64,000 nucleotides of DNA from Actinopolyspora saharensis (GTDB lineage: Bacteria; Actinomycetota; Actinomycetes; Mycobacteriales; Pseudonocardiaceae): contig NZ_FNKO01000002.1 in NCBI RefSeq assembly GCF_900100925.1, positions 1,922,001 to 1,986,000 on the forward strand. The letters run 5' to 3'. Position numbers and translations under genes: made by a program. This document shows, in pieces, positions 18,843 through 28,639 of this stretch. Every line of letters starts with the position of its first letter. Position 1 is the first letter of the stretch. The notes under the pieces are model-generated. The model saw nothing but the letters and a program-made list of their open reading frames with translations. It did no database searches and was not told the origin of the DNA.

Positions 18843-19172
18843 TTGACGGCACTGGCGCGGGTGACGACTACCCAGTTGCAGGGGTATGGCGAACTGCTGC
18901 AACGCAACGCGGAGTACTTCGGCAAGATCGAGGAGTACACCAACCAGACGGCCTCGGACACCAGCGGCTTCACCGGGGTCATGGCGGCCCTGATCCCCGT
19001 GGTGGAGGGGGTGACCACCCTGTACTCCGAGACCTTGCAGCTGGCCAAGTCCCGTCTCACTCAGGTCCGGGAGGAACTGGACAAGACGGCCGAGGAGTAC
19101 GAGGAGCGCGAGCAGAAGATCAAGGTGATGCTCGACAAGATCTCCTCGGAACTCGACGGGATGCGGGTCTGA
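18843..19172 (+). CDS. Helical protein resembling type VII secretion-associated EspC/DUF2580 proteins
   Basis: The 109 residues are almost entirely helical by composition: TTTQLQGYGELLQRNAEYF, a hydrophobic middle (FTGVMAALIPVVEGVTTLY) and a charged coiled end (VREELDKTAEEYEEREQKIK). The size and two-helix pattern fit small ESX-secreted or ESX-associated proteins, but there is no clear W-x-G. TTG 18843 has AGGAG five bases upstream. It heads a group of at least three genes, and a short AT-rich patch about 70-110 bp upstream probably holds the promoter. Function is inferred from fold type and neighbour only. Confidence 0.65.
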   Translation: MTALARVTTTQLQGYGELLQRNAEYFGKIEEYTNQTASDTSGFTGVMAALIPVVEGVTTLYSETLQLAKSRLTQVREELDKTAEEYEEREQKIKVMLDKISSELDGMRV

Positions 19173-19301
19173 GCCCGCTTACCGGGAGGGCCGGGTCCCG
19201 GAAGCGGGTTCGGCGCTCGGTGCCGACCGCCCGCGGCGCGGCCAGCTGCGCGCGGCGGACGTCGGCGTTTTCGCTCACGGACGAGGAGAAGGGGGAACTC
19301 A

Positions 19302-20300
19302 GTGGCGTTGTTCGAGGACACTGCCGATCCGTTGGCCAAGCTCGATGCCGAGACGAACCAGGACAGTTCGGAAGGGCTCAAGTCGGCGATCGAGGGGGCC
19401 AGCTGGCAGGTTCAGGGGATCAACTGGATCTACGAGCAGGTGACCGGTCAGAACCTGGTCGAGTCGTTGATCTCGCCGATCACCGGCGATTTCGCCAAGA
19501 TCGGACAGAACGCCGAAGCGTGGACGGCCGTGGGCGAGTCGCTGCGGGCGATTCGGAAGAACATCAATCACGGTGCCAGTGATCTGCGCGAGAGCTGGGA
19601 GGGCGAGGCCGCGGCCTCCTTCGAGGCCATGATCGTCGGGACCTGGACCGTTGCCCTCGAGGCCGACGCCGCGGTGGCCGATCTGATCAGCCAGGGCTTC
19701 AAGAAAGCGGCCGAGACCTCGCAGATGCTGTGCTCGAAGATCCTCGAGCTGCTGACCAAGCTGGTCAACAGGCTGATCCAGGCCGCCTGCACCGCCTGGA
19801 TCCCGGTCGGGGGCTGGGCGAACGCGGTGCGTCTCGTGCTGCAGTGCGTCGACCTCGTTTTCATGATCATGGACATGATCGCTGCGCTCCAGCAGATGTA
19901 CGAGGGCGTCCAGCAGATGATCAACGGGGTCAAGAACGCGGGCACCTCGCTGTCCAAGATAAAGGAGATCGCCAGCGGTGACGGTCCGCGCAGCACCGGG
20001 GACGCCGTCAACGCGGTCCTGGACCAGAGCAGCGAGCTCAGCAGCGCCGTGTCCGGGGTGAAGGACGGGGCCACGCAGGTGGCCGACGGGGCCACGCAGG
20101 TGCGGGACGGGGCCACGCAGGCGCGCCAGGACGCCCCGCAGATACGCGACCAGGCCTCCCAGGTGCGGCAGACCTACTCCGAGATGCGCAGCGGTGACGG
20201 TTCCGCGCAGCAGGACGGTTCCGCTTCCACCTCGTCCTCCGGCTCCCGGGACGACGGTGGGACCTCGGGCTATCAGACGTCCATGTCGGGGACCCTGTAG
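19302..20300 (+). CDS. Large WXG-type putative type VII secretion substrate
   Basis: 332 residues. An N-terminal helical part contains the WXG-like turn LRESWEGEAAASFEAM near residue 100. Amphipathic and hydrophobic helices follow (LLTKLVNRLIQAACTAWIPVGGW; LVFMIMDMIAALQQMYEGV), then short repeats DGATQVADGATQVRDGATQ, and a Ser/Gly/Asp tail that looks disordered. This resembles long ESX substrates. GTG 19302 lies shortly after GGGGGAA. The gene before it is a small helical partner candidate, which would be the usual pairing of type VII substrates. No secretion apparatus is nearby. Confidence 0.7.
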   Translation: MALFEDTADPLAKLDAETNQDSSEGLKSAIEGASWQVQGINWIYEQVTGQNLVESLISPITGDFAKIGQNAEAWTAVGESLRAIRKNINHGASDLRESWEGEAAASFEAMIVGTWTVALEADAAVADLISQGFKKAAETSQMLCSKILELLTKLVNRLIQAACTAWIPVGGWANAVRLVLQCVDLVFMIMDMIAALQQMYEGVQQMINGVKNAGTSLSKIKEIASGDGPRSTGDAVNAVLDQSSELSSAVSGVKDGATQVADGATQVRDGATQARQDAPQIRDQASQVRQTYSEMRSGDGSAQQDGSASTSSSGSRDDGGTSGYQTSMSGTL

Positions 20301-20384
20301 CGGGCTCGTCGCGTTCGTGAGGGAGGAGTTCGTGCGGAAGCGCCCGCTTTTCGCGCGAGAGCAGTCGAACGGTCGGGGGAACAA

Positions 20385-20774
20385 GTGAACGAGGACTGGA
20401 AGACCCAGGAGATCCGGGACGCCGAGGCCGCGCTGGAGGAGGCGCTGGCCAATGCCGAACGCGTCGGCGCCCGCGCGGACGAGATGAACCGGGAGCTGTC
20501 CGAGTCCAAGCTCTCGGAGGAGCAGACCGAGCGGATCGAGCAGTTCGTCCGCGGGGGGCAGGCCCCGGAGGGGATCGTCGAACTGCAACGGCGCATCGAT
20601 GAGGGCGAGCTGAGCTGGGACGACGTGGCCGAGGGGCGCGCGCTGCAGGACGAGGGGGTGCAGTCGGCCTTCGCCTCCGGAGTGCCCAACATGCAGCAGG
20701 CCAAGGAAATGATCGACGAGGGCCACGAGATCGACGAGATCATCGAGAACGATCCGAACCGTCCGCCCGAGTGA
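20385..20774 (+). CDS. Acidic coiled protein of unknown function
   Basis: The 129-residue protein is strongly acidic and largely helical (AEAALEEALANAERVGARADEMNRELSE; KEMIDEGHEIDEIIENDP), with no membrane segment or signal. GTG 20385 has GGGGG just upstream. It lies in the same direction as the WXG-type gene, 84 bp downstream, so a chaperone-like or regulatory role for that substrate is possible but unproven. Confidence 0.6.
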   Translation: MNEDWKTQEIRDAEAALEEALANAERVGARADEMNRELSESKLSEEQTERIEQFVRGGQAPEGIVELQRRIDEGELSWDDVAEGRALQDEGVQSAFASGVPNMQQAKEMIDEGHEIDEIIENDPNRPPE

Positions 20775-20820
20775 GGGGCGGAACTCTCCTCCGCGTGGAG
20801 GAAACGGCGAGAGAGGACGA

Positions 20821-21309
20821 ATGTTAAAGAAAGTGGTGCTCGGCCTTGGTGTCGGTTGGCTCGTGCTCGTGCTCGCCAGCTACGGCGTGCTCTACGGAAT
20901 CGGAGCGTTGAACTACACCACGCTTCATGTGACCGAGTACAGCCCCGAGAGGATGACCGAGCAGTATCACTGGGACGGCGGCAGGATCGCGATCAGTGAC
21001 AACGAGAGGAAGAGAGGGAAGAAGACAGGATTCGTGTCCTGCGAGGTCAGGCCGGAAAACGGTGAAATGCGCCATATCGAGACCCAGGGGCGCATCAACG
21101 TGATGCACAGGGACTACGAGCCCTGGTTCACGGGGTCGGCGACCATGACCTGCAGAGACCAGGTGACTGTCCGCAGCGGAACCACTCTGCGAATATACGA
21201 GTTGGTCAATTCGCGGTTGGGTCAACTGGCTTTCGCCGTGGTGGGTGCGGTGCCGTTCATTCTCGCTCTCATCTGGTCGACCGGACTGGTGCGGATCCGG
21301 CGGCGCTGA
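20821..21309 (+). CDS. Membrane protein with two terminal helices
   Basis: The 162 residues have a hydrophobic helix at the N-terminus (VVLGLGVGWLVLVLASYGVLYGIGAL) and another near the C-terminus (LAFAVVGAVPFILALIWSTGLV). An extracytoplasmic domain of ~90 residues with two cysteines lies between them. No recognised family. ATG 20821 is preceded by GAGAGAGG. Its codon use is slightly lower in GC than the neighbours (AATGTTAAAGAAAGT at the start). It is last in the ESX-like group and convergent with menA. Confidence 0.65.
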   Translation: MLKKVVLGLGVGWLVLVLASYGVLYGIGALNYTTLHVTEYSPERMTEQYHWDGGRIAISDNERKRGKKTGFVSCEVRPENGEMRHIETQGRINVMHRDYEPWFTGSATMTCRDQVTVRSGTTLRIYELVNSRLGQLAFAVVGAVPFILALIWSTGLVRIRRR

Positions 21310-21334
21310 GGTCGAATCCGCACCGTCCCGCGTT

Positions 21335-21372
21335 TCCGCGCGGGTTTGCCGTCCGGCCGGGACCCGCGCGGA
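21335..21372. terminator. Bidirectional hairpin terminator before menA
   Basis: TCCGCGCGGGT (21335-21345) pairs perfectly with ACCCGCGCGGA (21362-21372) around a 16-base loop. It sits between two convergent genes that are 79 bp apart. Confidence 0.75.
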
Positions 21373-21388
21373 GGAGCGTGAGTCCCGG

Positions 21389-22261
21389 TCAGGCGACGGC
21401 GAATCCTATGGCCGTGGCCACGGCCCACAGCAGCATGGCCAGTCCCGTGTCGCGCAGCACGGGAAGCAGGCTCAGCCCGGTCCTGCCGCCCACCACCGTC
21501 CGCAGTGGAGTTATGACCAGCGGCAGGGCCAGGAAGCCGAGCAGCGCGGGCAGGATCCGCAGCGCGGTGAGCGTGGTGATCAGGAACGGCAGCAGCATGA
21601 GCAGCACGTACAGGGTCCTGGTGTCCCTGTCGCCGAGCAGCACGGCCAGGGTGCGCTTGCCGCTGGCTGTGTCGGTGGGGATGTCGCGCAGGTTGTTGGC
21701 CACCAGCACCGCGCTGGAGAACGATCCCATAGCCACGGCTGCCCCGATCCCGGAGCCGTTGACGGTGTCGGCCTGCACGTACATCGTGCCCAGCACCGCG
21801 GCGGGGCCGAAGAAGCAGAAGACGGCCAGCTCGCCGAGCCCCGCGTAGCCGTAGGGGTGCTTGCCCCCGGTGTAGAACCAGGCGCCCGCGATGCTGGCCG
21901 CGCCGAGCAGCAGCAGCCACCAGTGCCCGCTCAGGTACAGCACGGCCAACCCGGCGATCGCTGCCAGCCCGAAGCAGGTCAGGGCCGCCGCGAGCACGTT
22001 GCGCGGGTTGGCCGCCCCCGAACCGACGAGGCGTTGCGGGCCGGTCCGCTCCTCGTCAGTGCCGCGGATGCCGTCGGAGTAGTCGTTGGCGAAGTTGACG
22101 CCCGTGATCAGCAGCAGTGACACGGCCAGGGCCAACAAGGCCAGCGGGAAGTCGAACCCGGAGGTGCCGAGCGCGGCGCCGCTGCCCGCGATCACGGGGG
22201 CGATCGCGTTCGGCAGCGTGCGGATGCGGGCACCTTCCACCCATTCAGCGACTGAGGCCAT
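21389..22261 (-). CDS. menA: 1,4-dihydroxy-2-naphthoate polyprenyltransferase
   Basis: UbiA-family membrane enzyme that attaches the polyprenyl chain to dihydroxynaphthoate, giving demethylmenaquinone. The 290 residues have about eight or nine hydrophobic helices. The metal-binding motif NFANDYSDGIRGTDEERTGP and the second motif NNLRDIPTDTASGKRT are clear. ATG 22261 is preferred, with GAAG nine bases upstream; ATG 22270 is an alternative. Its start overlaps the end of menE by 17 bases, so the two are coupled. The lipid substrate probably comes from the synthase at 54.7 kb and the product goes to MenG. Confidence 0.95.
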   Translation of the reverse strand: MASVAEWVEGARIRTLPNAIAPVIAGSGAALGTSGFDFPLALLALAVSLLLITGVNFANDYSDGIRGTDEERTGPQRLVGSGAANPRNVLAAALTCFGLAAIAGLAVLYLSGHWWLLLLGAASIAGAWFYTGGKHPYGYAGLGELAVFCFFGPAAVLGTMYVQADTVNGSGIGAAVAMGSFSSAVLVANNLRDIPTDTASGKRTLAVLLGDRDTRTLYVLLMLLPFLITTLTALRILPALLGFLALPLVITPLRTVVGGRTGLSLLPVLRDTGLAMLLWAVATAIGFAVA

Positions 22262-23519
22262 GGGGGTCATCTTCGCGCATCGGACTCCCCGACCCGTTGG
22301 ACAGTCCCGCCGAGGGGTCGTGCGCACCGTCTTCGGCGAACATGTCGAGAAGCGCCGTCCTGTCCGGTTTGCCCGGGCCCCTGCGGGGCAGTTCGTCCAG
22401 CACGGCGAAGCGCTTGGGGACGCACGCGGCTCCGGCCCGCTCGCGCACGGCCGCGCGCAGCTCCTCGAGCGGGGGAGCTTCCCCAGCGGGGACCACGGCG
22501 GCCAGCACGGCCTGCCCCCACTCCTGGTCCGGGCCGCCCAGCACGCAGGTCTCCCGGACCAGCGGGTGTTCGCTCAGCGCGCGCTCGACCACGGCCGGGG
22601 CCACGTTGACTCCGCCGGTGATGATCAGATCGTCCGTCCGGCCCAGGACGTCGAGCAGGCCGTCGCGCCACTCGCCCAGGTCACCGGTGCGGAACCAGCC
22701 GTCGGCGAAGGCGGTGTCGTCTCCGGAGCGGCGGTAGCCGCGCGCCAGGGTCGGCCCGGACAGGCTGATGGCGCCGGGGGAGGGGGTATCGACGTGCACC
22801 TCGACTCCGGGCAGGGGCTTTCCGTCGTAGACGCACCCGCCCGCGGTCTCGCTCATCCCGTAGGTGGTGACCACGTTCACGCCGGCTCGCCGCGCGCTGT
22901 CCAGCAGGCTCGGCGCGATGGCCGAGCCGCCGACCAGCACCGCGTCGAAGGCGCGCAGCGCACGCAGCCCGCGCGGATCGCTCTCGGGAGCGAGCAGCCT
23001 GCCCAGCTGGGTGGGCACCAGCGCCGTGTAGTGCCTGTCCGGCACGGACAGCACCTCCTCGGCCGCGTCCGCGAAGACCTCGGGGCGAAAGCCGCCCGTC
23101 GAGTCGACGGCGCGGGCGGGGCGGTCCGCCAGCAGCGAGCGGATCAGCACCTGGATGCCCGCGATGTGGTGAGCGGGCATGGCCAGCAGCCACCGCCCCG
23201 GTCCGCCCAGGTGGTGGTGGGTGGCCCGCGCGGAGGCGCGCAGCGCGGCTGAGGAGAGCAACACCCCCTTGGGACGGCCGGTGGAACCGGAGGTCGCGAT
23301 CACGAGCGCGGTCGGGTCCACCGGGGAGTCCTCCTCCGGGGCCAGCGGTTCGTCGACTCCGAGCGCCCCGGCGGTTTCCGCGGCGAGCGGGTCCTGCTCC
23401 GGAACCGGAAGCAGGGCCGGGCCAGCGCCGTCCAGCGCCCGGCGCAGCTCGGGGAGGACCTCCGGGGCACGGGCGCCGTCGGGGATCTTCAGGGGCCGGA
23501 GTTTCCGCGTGCTGCTCAT
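22245..23519 (-). CDS. menE: o-Succinylbenzoate-CoA ligase
   Basis: AMP-forming acyl-CoA ligase that activates o-succinylbenzoate for MenB. 424 residues. The nucleotide loop ATSGSTGRPKGVLLS, the motif TYGMSETAGGCVYDG, and FRTGDLGEW with GRTDDLIITGGVNVAP are in order. The C-terminal catalytic lysine region is LPRRGPGKPDR. It is shorter at the N-terminus than average acyl-CoA ligases, as usual for actinobacterial MenE. ATG 23519 (MSSTRKLRPLKIPDG) is the only reasonable start. It is co-directed with menB, 164 bp downstream of it. Confidence 0.94.
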   Translation of the reverse strand: MSSTRKLRPLKIPDGARAPEVLPELRRALDGAGPALLPVPEQDPLAAETAGALGVDEPLAPEEDSPVDPTALVIATSGSTGRPKGVLLSSAALRASARATHHHLGGPGRWLLAMPAHHIAGIQVLIRSLLADRPARAVDSTGGFRPEVFADAAEEVLSVPDRHYTALVPTQLGRLLAPESDPRGLRALRAFDAVLVGGSAIAPSLLDSARRAGVNVVTTYGMSETAGGCVYDGKPLPGVEVHVDTPSPGAISLSGPTLARGYRRSGDDTAFADGWFRTGDLGEWRDGLLDVLGRTDDLIITGGVNVAPAVVERALSEHPLVRETCVLGGPDQEWGQAVLAAVVPAGEAPPLEELRAAVRERAGAACVPKRFAVLDELPRRGPGKPDRTALLDMFAEDGAHDPSAGLSNGSGSPMREDDPHGLSR

Positions 23520-23683
23520 ACCGGCATTGTCCGCCGGGGTGCTCCCGCGCCGGACCGTGCCCGGGGACGATGTGAGCTGCCTGTCGCCGTCGCGGAGTTC
23601 CCGGGGCCACCGTCGGGGCGGTACCGCCGCCCGGCGGCGCCGGAACGCCCCGAGGCACCCGGCCGGACGAGCGGGGTCGTCCC

Positions 23684-24619
<936 letters not shown>

Positions 24620-24776
24620 ATGCCGGGCGGTGGCCCGCGCGGGAGCACCCGAGCAGGCAGCGCCCGAGCAGACAGCGCGGGACGGAAGGCGCGGGAGCAC
24701 ACCGCCGACCTGCTCGTCCTCGCCTCGACTAGTCTGTTCCCGAGTCGCACCCCCACCGCGAAGCTGGAGTGCTCGT

Positions 24777-26453
24777 TTGAATCCCGCGACGGCGCAGGCC
24801 CAGGTCATGGTCGACGAACTCGTGCGCGACGGCGTGCGTCACGTGGTGCTGTCGCCGGGTTCCCGCAACGCGGCGCTGGCCTTCGCGCTGCAGCGGGCCG
24901 AGGTCGCCGGGCGGGTCCGGCTGCACGTGCGCATCGACGAGCGCAGCGCCGGGTACCTGGCGCTGGGGCTCGCGGCGGGCGGGACTCCCGTGGCGGTGGT
25001 GTGCACTTCGGGCACGGCGGCGGCGAACCTGCACCCCGTGGTCAGCGAGGCCCGGCACGCCGGGGTGCCGTTGGTCCTGCTCACCGCCGACCGGCCTCCG
25101 GAGCTGCGCGCGGCCGGGGCCAACCAGTCGATCGACCAGAACCGGCTCTACACCTCGGCGGTGCGGTGGTTCGACGAGATCGCCGTGGCCGAGAACCGCC
25201 CGGGGCAGAACGCGTACTGGCGCAGTCAGGTCTGCCGCGCGGTGCACACCGCCGCGGGCGGGGGCCGCCAGTGCGCGCCGGTGCACCTCAACGTTCCGTT
25301 CCGGGAGCCCCTGGTTCCGGACGAGGACGGCGGTGCTGAGTGGTGCGAGTCCCTGGAGGGGCGTGCCGACGGCGGGCCCTGGACCGGTTTCGGCGCGGCC
25401 GCCGCGGCCTCCGCGGTGGCCGAGGTGCGTTCCGCGCGTGGTCTGGTGCTGCTCGCCGACCGGGACGCCGCGGAGCGGGCCGCCGGATGGGCGCGGGAGC
25501 TCGGTTGGCCGCTGCTGTCCGAGACGGGCGGGGTCGGGGCCGGGGAGAACGCGCTGCCGACCGGGATGTGGCTGCTCGCGCTGCCGGAGTTCGTGCGGCA
25601 GCACCGCCCGGAACAGGTGGTCTGCGTCGGTCGCCCGACCGTGTTCCGCCAGGTCCAGCGGCTGCTCGCCGACAGCGGGGTCGAGGTGATCCTGGTGCAC
25701 TCCGACCCGGACGGCTGGCCCGCGCCGGCGCACGACGTCTCTGCGGTGGCGGACGGGTTGGGCACCACGGCCGTGACCCCCGACCCGGAGTGGCTGGACT
25801 CCTGGCGCGCCGCGGACCACGAGGCGCGCACCGAGTTGAGCGCCGCGCTGGAGCGGGAGGAGGTCGACAGCGGGCCGGTCGTGGCCGGGCGGCTGGTCGA
25901 GGGGCTGCCCGCGGACTCGCTGCTGGTGCTGGGGTCGTCCAACCCGGCCCGGGACGTCGCGCTGTGCGGGGTGCGCAGGCCGGACGTCCGGGTGCACCGC
26001 AACCGCGGTGCGGCCGGCATCGACGGGCTGGTTTCCACGGCGGTGGGCGTGGCGCTGGAGAGCTCGGGGCCGAACTACGCGCTGCTGGGCGACCTCGGTT
26101 TCCTGCACGACTCCAACGGTCTGCTGCTCGGGCCGCAAGAGCGCCGTCCCGATCTGACGATCGTGGTGTACAACGACGACGGCGGCGGGATCTTCAGCCT
26201 GCTCGAGCAGGGGCGTTCCGCGCGTTCGGCGACGTTCGAGCGCGTTTTCGGCACGCCGCACGGGACGGATCTGGCAGCGCTGTGCGCGGCGCACCGCGTT
26301 CCCCACGAGCTGGTGACCGCTCGGGAGGAGCTGGCTTCAGCCCTGCGGTACCGGCCGGGGCTGCGGGTGGTGGAGGTCCGCGCGCCGCGGGAGGGGCTGC
26401 ACGGGGTCCACGATCGACTGCACGAGGCGGTTTCGGCCGCCGTGCTCGGCTGA
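24777..26453 (+). CDS. menD: SEPHCHC synthase (menaquinone biosynthesis, ThDP-dependent)
   Basis: Adds 2-oxoglutarate-derived succinic semialdehyde to isochorismate, the step after MenF. 558 residues. LSPGSRNAALAFAL and IDERSAGYLALGLA lie in the N-terminal ThDP domain, TSGTAAANLHP in the next, and NRGAAGIDGLVSTAVGVAL with LLGDLGFLHDSNGLL form the diphosphate site. TTG 24777 has GGAG seven bases upstream and leads directly into NPATAQAQVMVDELV, the family N-terminus. It is divergent from menB. Confidence 0.95.
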   Translation: MNPATAQAQVMVDELVRDGVRHVVLSPGSRNAALAFALQRAEVAGRVRLHVRIDERSAGYLALGLAAGGTPVAVVCTSGTAAANLHPVVSEARHAGVPLVLLTADRPPELRAAGANQSIDQNRLYTSAVRWFDEIAVAENRPGQNAYWRSQVCRAVHTAAGGGRQCAPVHLNVPFREPLVPDEDGGAEWCESLEGRADGGPWTGFGAAAAASAVAEVRSARGLVLLADRDAAERAAGWARELGWPLLSETGGVGAGENALPTGMWLLALPEFVRQHRPEQVVCVGRPTVFRQVQRLLADSGVEVILVHSDPDGWPAPAHDVSAVADGLGTTAVTPDPEWLDSWRAADHEARTELSAALEREEVDSGPVVAGRLVEGLPADSLLVLGSSNPARDVALCGVRRPDVRVHRNRGAAGIDGLVSTAVGVALESSGPNYALLGDLGFLHDSNGLLLGPQERRPDLTIVVYNDDGGGIFSLLEQGRSARSATFERVFGTPHGTDLAALCAAHRVPHELVTAREELASALRYRPGLRVVEVRAPREGLHGVHDRLHEAVSAAVLG

Positions 26454-26739
26454 GCTCCTTCACCGCGCCCGGACCGACCGGCTCCGCGTCCCGCGGCCGT
26501 GGCCGTTCGCGGTGCTGTGCGACGGGAAGCGGACCCGCGGAAGCACCGGCCGCTGTGGACCGGCGGGTGGCTGTGCCGCCGCTCTTCGCGGGAGCGCGGC
26601 GAATTCCGCGACTCCGTCGTGTTCGGCCGGAAGTGGCGACTTCCCGTCGGAGTGCGCTGCTGATGCGGCGTGATCGCACTGGGTGGGCGTACGATCACCT
26701 CGCGTGTTCGCGTCGAGCAGTGTTCGAGGAGGTAACCAC

Positions 26740-28260
26740 GTGTTGCGGAGACGAGGTCTGCGCACCGCCGCAGCCACCTGCGGTGCCATGGCGGTTTTCG
26801 CCGCCCCCGCGCTGGCCGGCAGCGCGAGCCCTGGGGCGCCGGGTGTCGGTGACCCGTACTACCCGGAGGCGGGCAACGGCGGCTACGACGTGTCGCACTA
26901 CGACGTCAAGCTGCGCTACCAGCCGAAGAACGACCAGCTGCGGGGGACCACGACCATCGTGGCCGAACCGACCGAGGACCTCAGCAGCTTCAACCTGGAC
27001 TTCGCGCTGAACATCCGGTCGGTGCGGGTCAACGGCAAGCCCGCCGAGGTAGCCCGCGAGAACGCGACCGAGGTGCGGGTCGAGCCGAAGGAGTCCCTGC
27101 GTGCGGGAAGTCTGGCCACTTTCGTGGTCGAGTACGCGGACAAACCGTCCGAGGTGGAGGCCGGTGGGAAGAGCCCCTGGAAGCACACCGGAACGGGGGC
27201 GGTGGCGGTGGGGCAGCCGCAGATCGCCGAGTGGTGGTACCCCAGCAGCGATCACCCCAGTGACAAGGCGAGCTTCGACATCTCGGTGGCGGTGCCGAAC
27301 GGCACGGAGGTGCTGTCCAACGGAAGGATGACCGGCCGCACCGAGCTGGGGGATTGGACCAGGTGGAACTGGCGGATGCCCAGCCGTTCCGCCACCTACC
27401 TGGCCTTCCTGGCCATCGGGCAGTACGAGGTCAGCGGCAAGACCGGTGCCTTCGACCAGCCGATGGTCACGGCCTACGCCGACGGTCTGGGAGACCTGAA
27501 GGGGCCCGCCAAGGCCAGCGTGGAGCGCACTCCCGAGGTGCTGGACTTCCTGTCCGGCTTCTTCGGCGAGTACCCGTTCGAGTCCCAGGGCGGTGTGGTT
27601 CCGGCCGAGGGACTCGGGTTCGCGCTGGAGACGCAGACCCGTCCCGTCTACAGCCCGGGCTTCTTCAGGATCGGCTCGAACACTTCGGTGGTCACCCACG
27701 AGCTCGCCCACCAGTGGTTCGGGGACTCGGTGGCGGTGCAGGACTGGTCGCAGATCTGGCTCAACGAGGGCTTCGCCAGCTACGCCGAGTGGTTGTGGGC
27801 CGAGCACCAGGGCAACGGAACGGCCCAGGAGCTGTTCGACCACTACTACTCCGCCCATCCGGCCGGTGACGAGTTCTGGCAGGTCGAGCCCGGTGCTCCT
27901 GGCGAGGAGAACCTGTTCCACAGCGCCGTCTACGACCGGGGCGCCATGACGCTGCACGCGCTGCGCAACCGCATCGGTGATCAGGCCATGCTGCGCACGG
28001 TGCGGAGCTGGTACGAGCAGAACCGGGGCGGCAACGCCGCGGTGGACGAGTTCATCGCGCTGACCGAGCGGATCTCGGGACAGCAGCTCGACGGGTTCTT
28101 CGACGAGTGGCTGTTCAGCTCGGGCAAGCCGCAGGTGGGCGAGAGGACCGGTGTGCCGCGCGCGGCAGCCGCCACCGCCCGCACCGCCGCCGCGCCGAAG
28201 GCGGTGGAGCAGCTGGATCACACGCACCGGATGCTGGCCCGCAGGCACAACGCGGGCTGA
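26740..28260 (+). CDS. Secreted M1-family metallopeptidase
   Basis: 506 residues with an N-terminal export signal (LRRRGLRTAAATCGAMAVFAAPALAGSA). The zinc motif H320ELAH with E343 (WLNEGFASYAEW) is the M1 signature; the substrate motif reads EGLGFALETQTRPVY, so the classical G-x-M-E-N is modified, as in related actinobacterial secreted enzymes. The C-terminal ~110 residues are helical, ending in an Ala/Arg-rich tail. GTG 26740 has GAGGAGG seven bases upstream. It probably trims peptides outside the cell and is unrelated to the men genes around it. A likely -10 is TACGAT at ~26690. Confidence 0.92.
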   Translation: MLRRRGLRTAAATCGAMAVFAAPALAGSASPGAPGVGDPYYPEAGNGGYDVSHYDVKLRYQPKNDQLRGTTTIVAEPTEDLSSFNLDFALNIRSVRVNGKPAEVARENATEVRVEPKESLRAGSLATFVVEYADKPSEVEAGGKSPWKHTGTGAVAVGQPQIAEWWYPSSDHPSDKASFDISVAVPNGTEVLSNGRMTGRTELGDWTRWNWRMPSRSATYLAFLAIGQYEVSGKTGAFDQPMVTAYADGLGDLKGPAKASVERTPEVLDFLSGFFGEYPFESQGGVVPAEGLGFALETQTRPVYSPGFFRIGSNTSVVTHELAHQWFGDSVAVQDWSQIWLNEGFASYAEWLWAEHQGNGTAQELFDHYYSAHPAGDEFWQVEPGAPGEENLFHSAVYDRGAMTLHALRNRIGDQAMLRTVRSWYEQNRGGNAAVDEFIALTERISGQQLDGFFDEWLFSSGKPQVGERTGVPRAAAATARTAAAPKAVEQLDHTHRMLARRHNAG

Positions 28261-28279
28261 GTTCCGGCGGGAAGTTCCG

Positions 28280-28309
28280 ACCGTCCCCGTCCTCCTCGGG
28301 CGGGGCGGT
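28280..28309 (+). terminator. Probable hairpin terminator after the M1 peptidase
   Basis: ACCGTCCCCG (28280) can pair with CGGGGCGGT (28301) with one bulged base, followed by TTTC. It begins 20 bases after the stop. Confidence 0.45.
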
Positions 28310-28343
28310 TTCCCGGTCCCCTGAGTCGGGGTTGCACCTTCGC

Positions 28344-28363
28344 GTGAACTTAGGACGGTTCAC
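28344..28363. promoter_or_regulatory. Inverted repeat GTGAAC-N8-GTTCAC, candidate operator
   Basis: GTGAAC (28344) and GTTCAC (28358) are perfect inverted 6-mers eight bases apart. TAGCCT at 28387-28392 could be the -10 of the following PqqD-like gene, placing the repeat in its promoter. The half-sites resemble those of the Rex site at 36.1 kb but the spacing (8 instead of 2) is different. Confidence 0.45.
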
Positions 28364-28434
28364 TGTGGTGGGCTCTGCGCCGTGGTTAGCCTCGGAGGTG
28401 GATTCCGTGCTCGCGGGAGGTGCCGAGTTTTCGT

Positions 28435-28632
28435 ATGGGACTGCTGCGTGACGAGCCCACCGCCCGGTTGAACGAAACCGCTGCGTGGGTGCTGCGGGAC
28501 CTGGTCGGGGGAGAGACCCCCGAGCGGGTGGTGGGCAAGCTGGTCACCGCCTACCGCGTGGAGCCGGACGCCGCCCGGCGGGACGTTGCCGCGGTGGCCG
28601 AGCGGCTGCGCCTGGCCAGGCACGTTTCCTGA
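28435..28632 (+). CDS. PqqD-like small protein
   Basis: 65 residues: TARLNETAAWVLRDLVGGETPERVVGKLVTAYRVEPDAARRDVAAVAERLR follows the PqqD pattern (LNETAA, D/GG, then V--L---Y-V----A--DV------L). PqqD domains bind leader peptides of ribosomal peptide products for a partner enzyme. Here no radical-SAM, cyclase or protease gene adjoins it, so a partner elsewhere or another role is likely. ATG 28435 is used, with GGGAGG 14 bases upstream; GTG 28420 is an alternative start. It is short at the N-terminus compared with free PqqD (about 90 residues). Confidence 0.65.
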   Translation: MGLLRDEPTARLNETAAWVLRDLVGGETPERVVGKLVTAYRVEPDAARRDVAAVAERLRLARHVS

Positions 28633-28639
28633 ACGGAAG

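Noticed and set aside
19302..20300. Repeats DGATQV-ADGATQV-RDGATQ as a sign of a tandem DNA repeat element
   Set aside because: The repeat is short, in frame and confined to the protein; it is a coiled, low-complexity segment and not a mobile or CRISPR-like array.
28344..28451. 35-residue frame as a RiPP precursor gene for the PqqD-like protein
   Set aside because: No ribosome site, no clear leader/core pattern, and its start coincides with the inverted repeat; kept only as a note in the findings.
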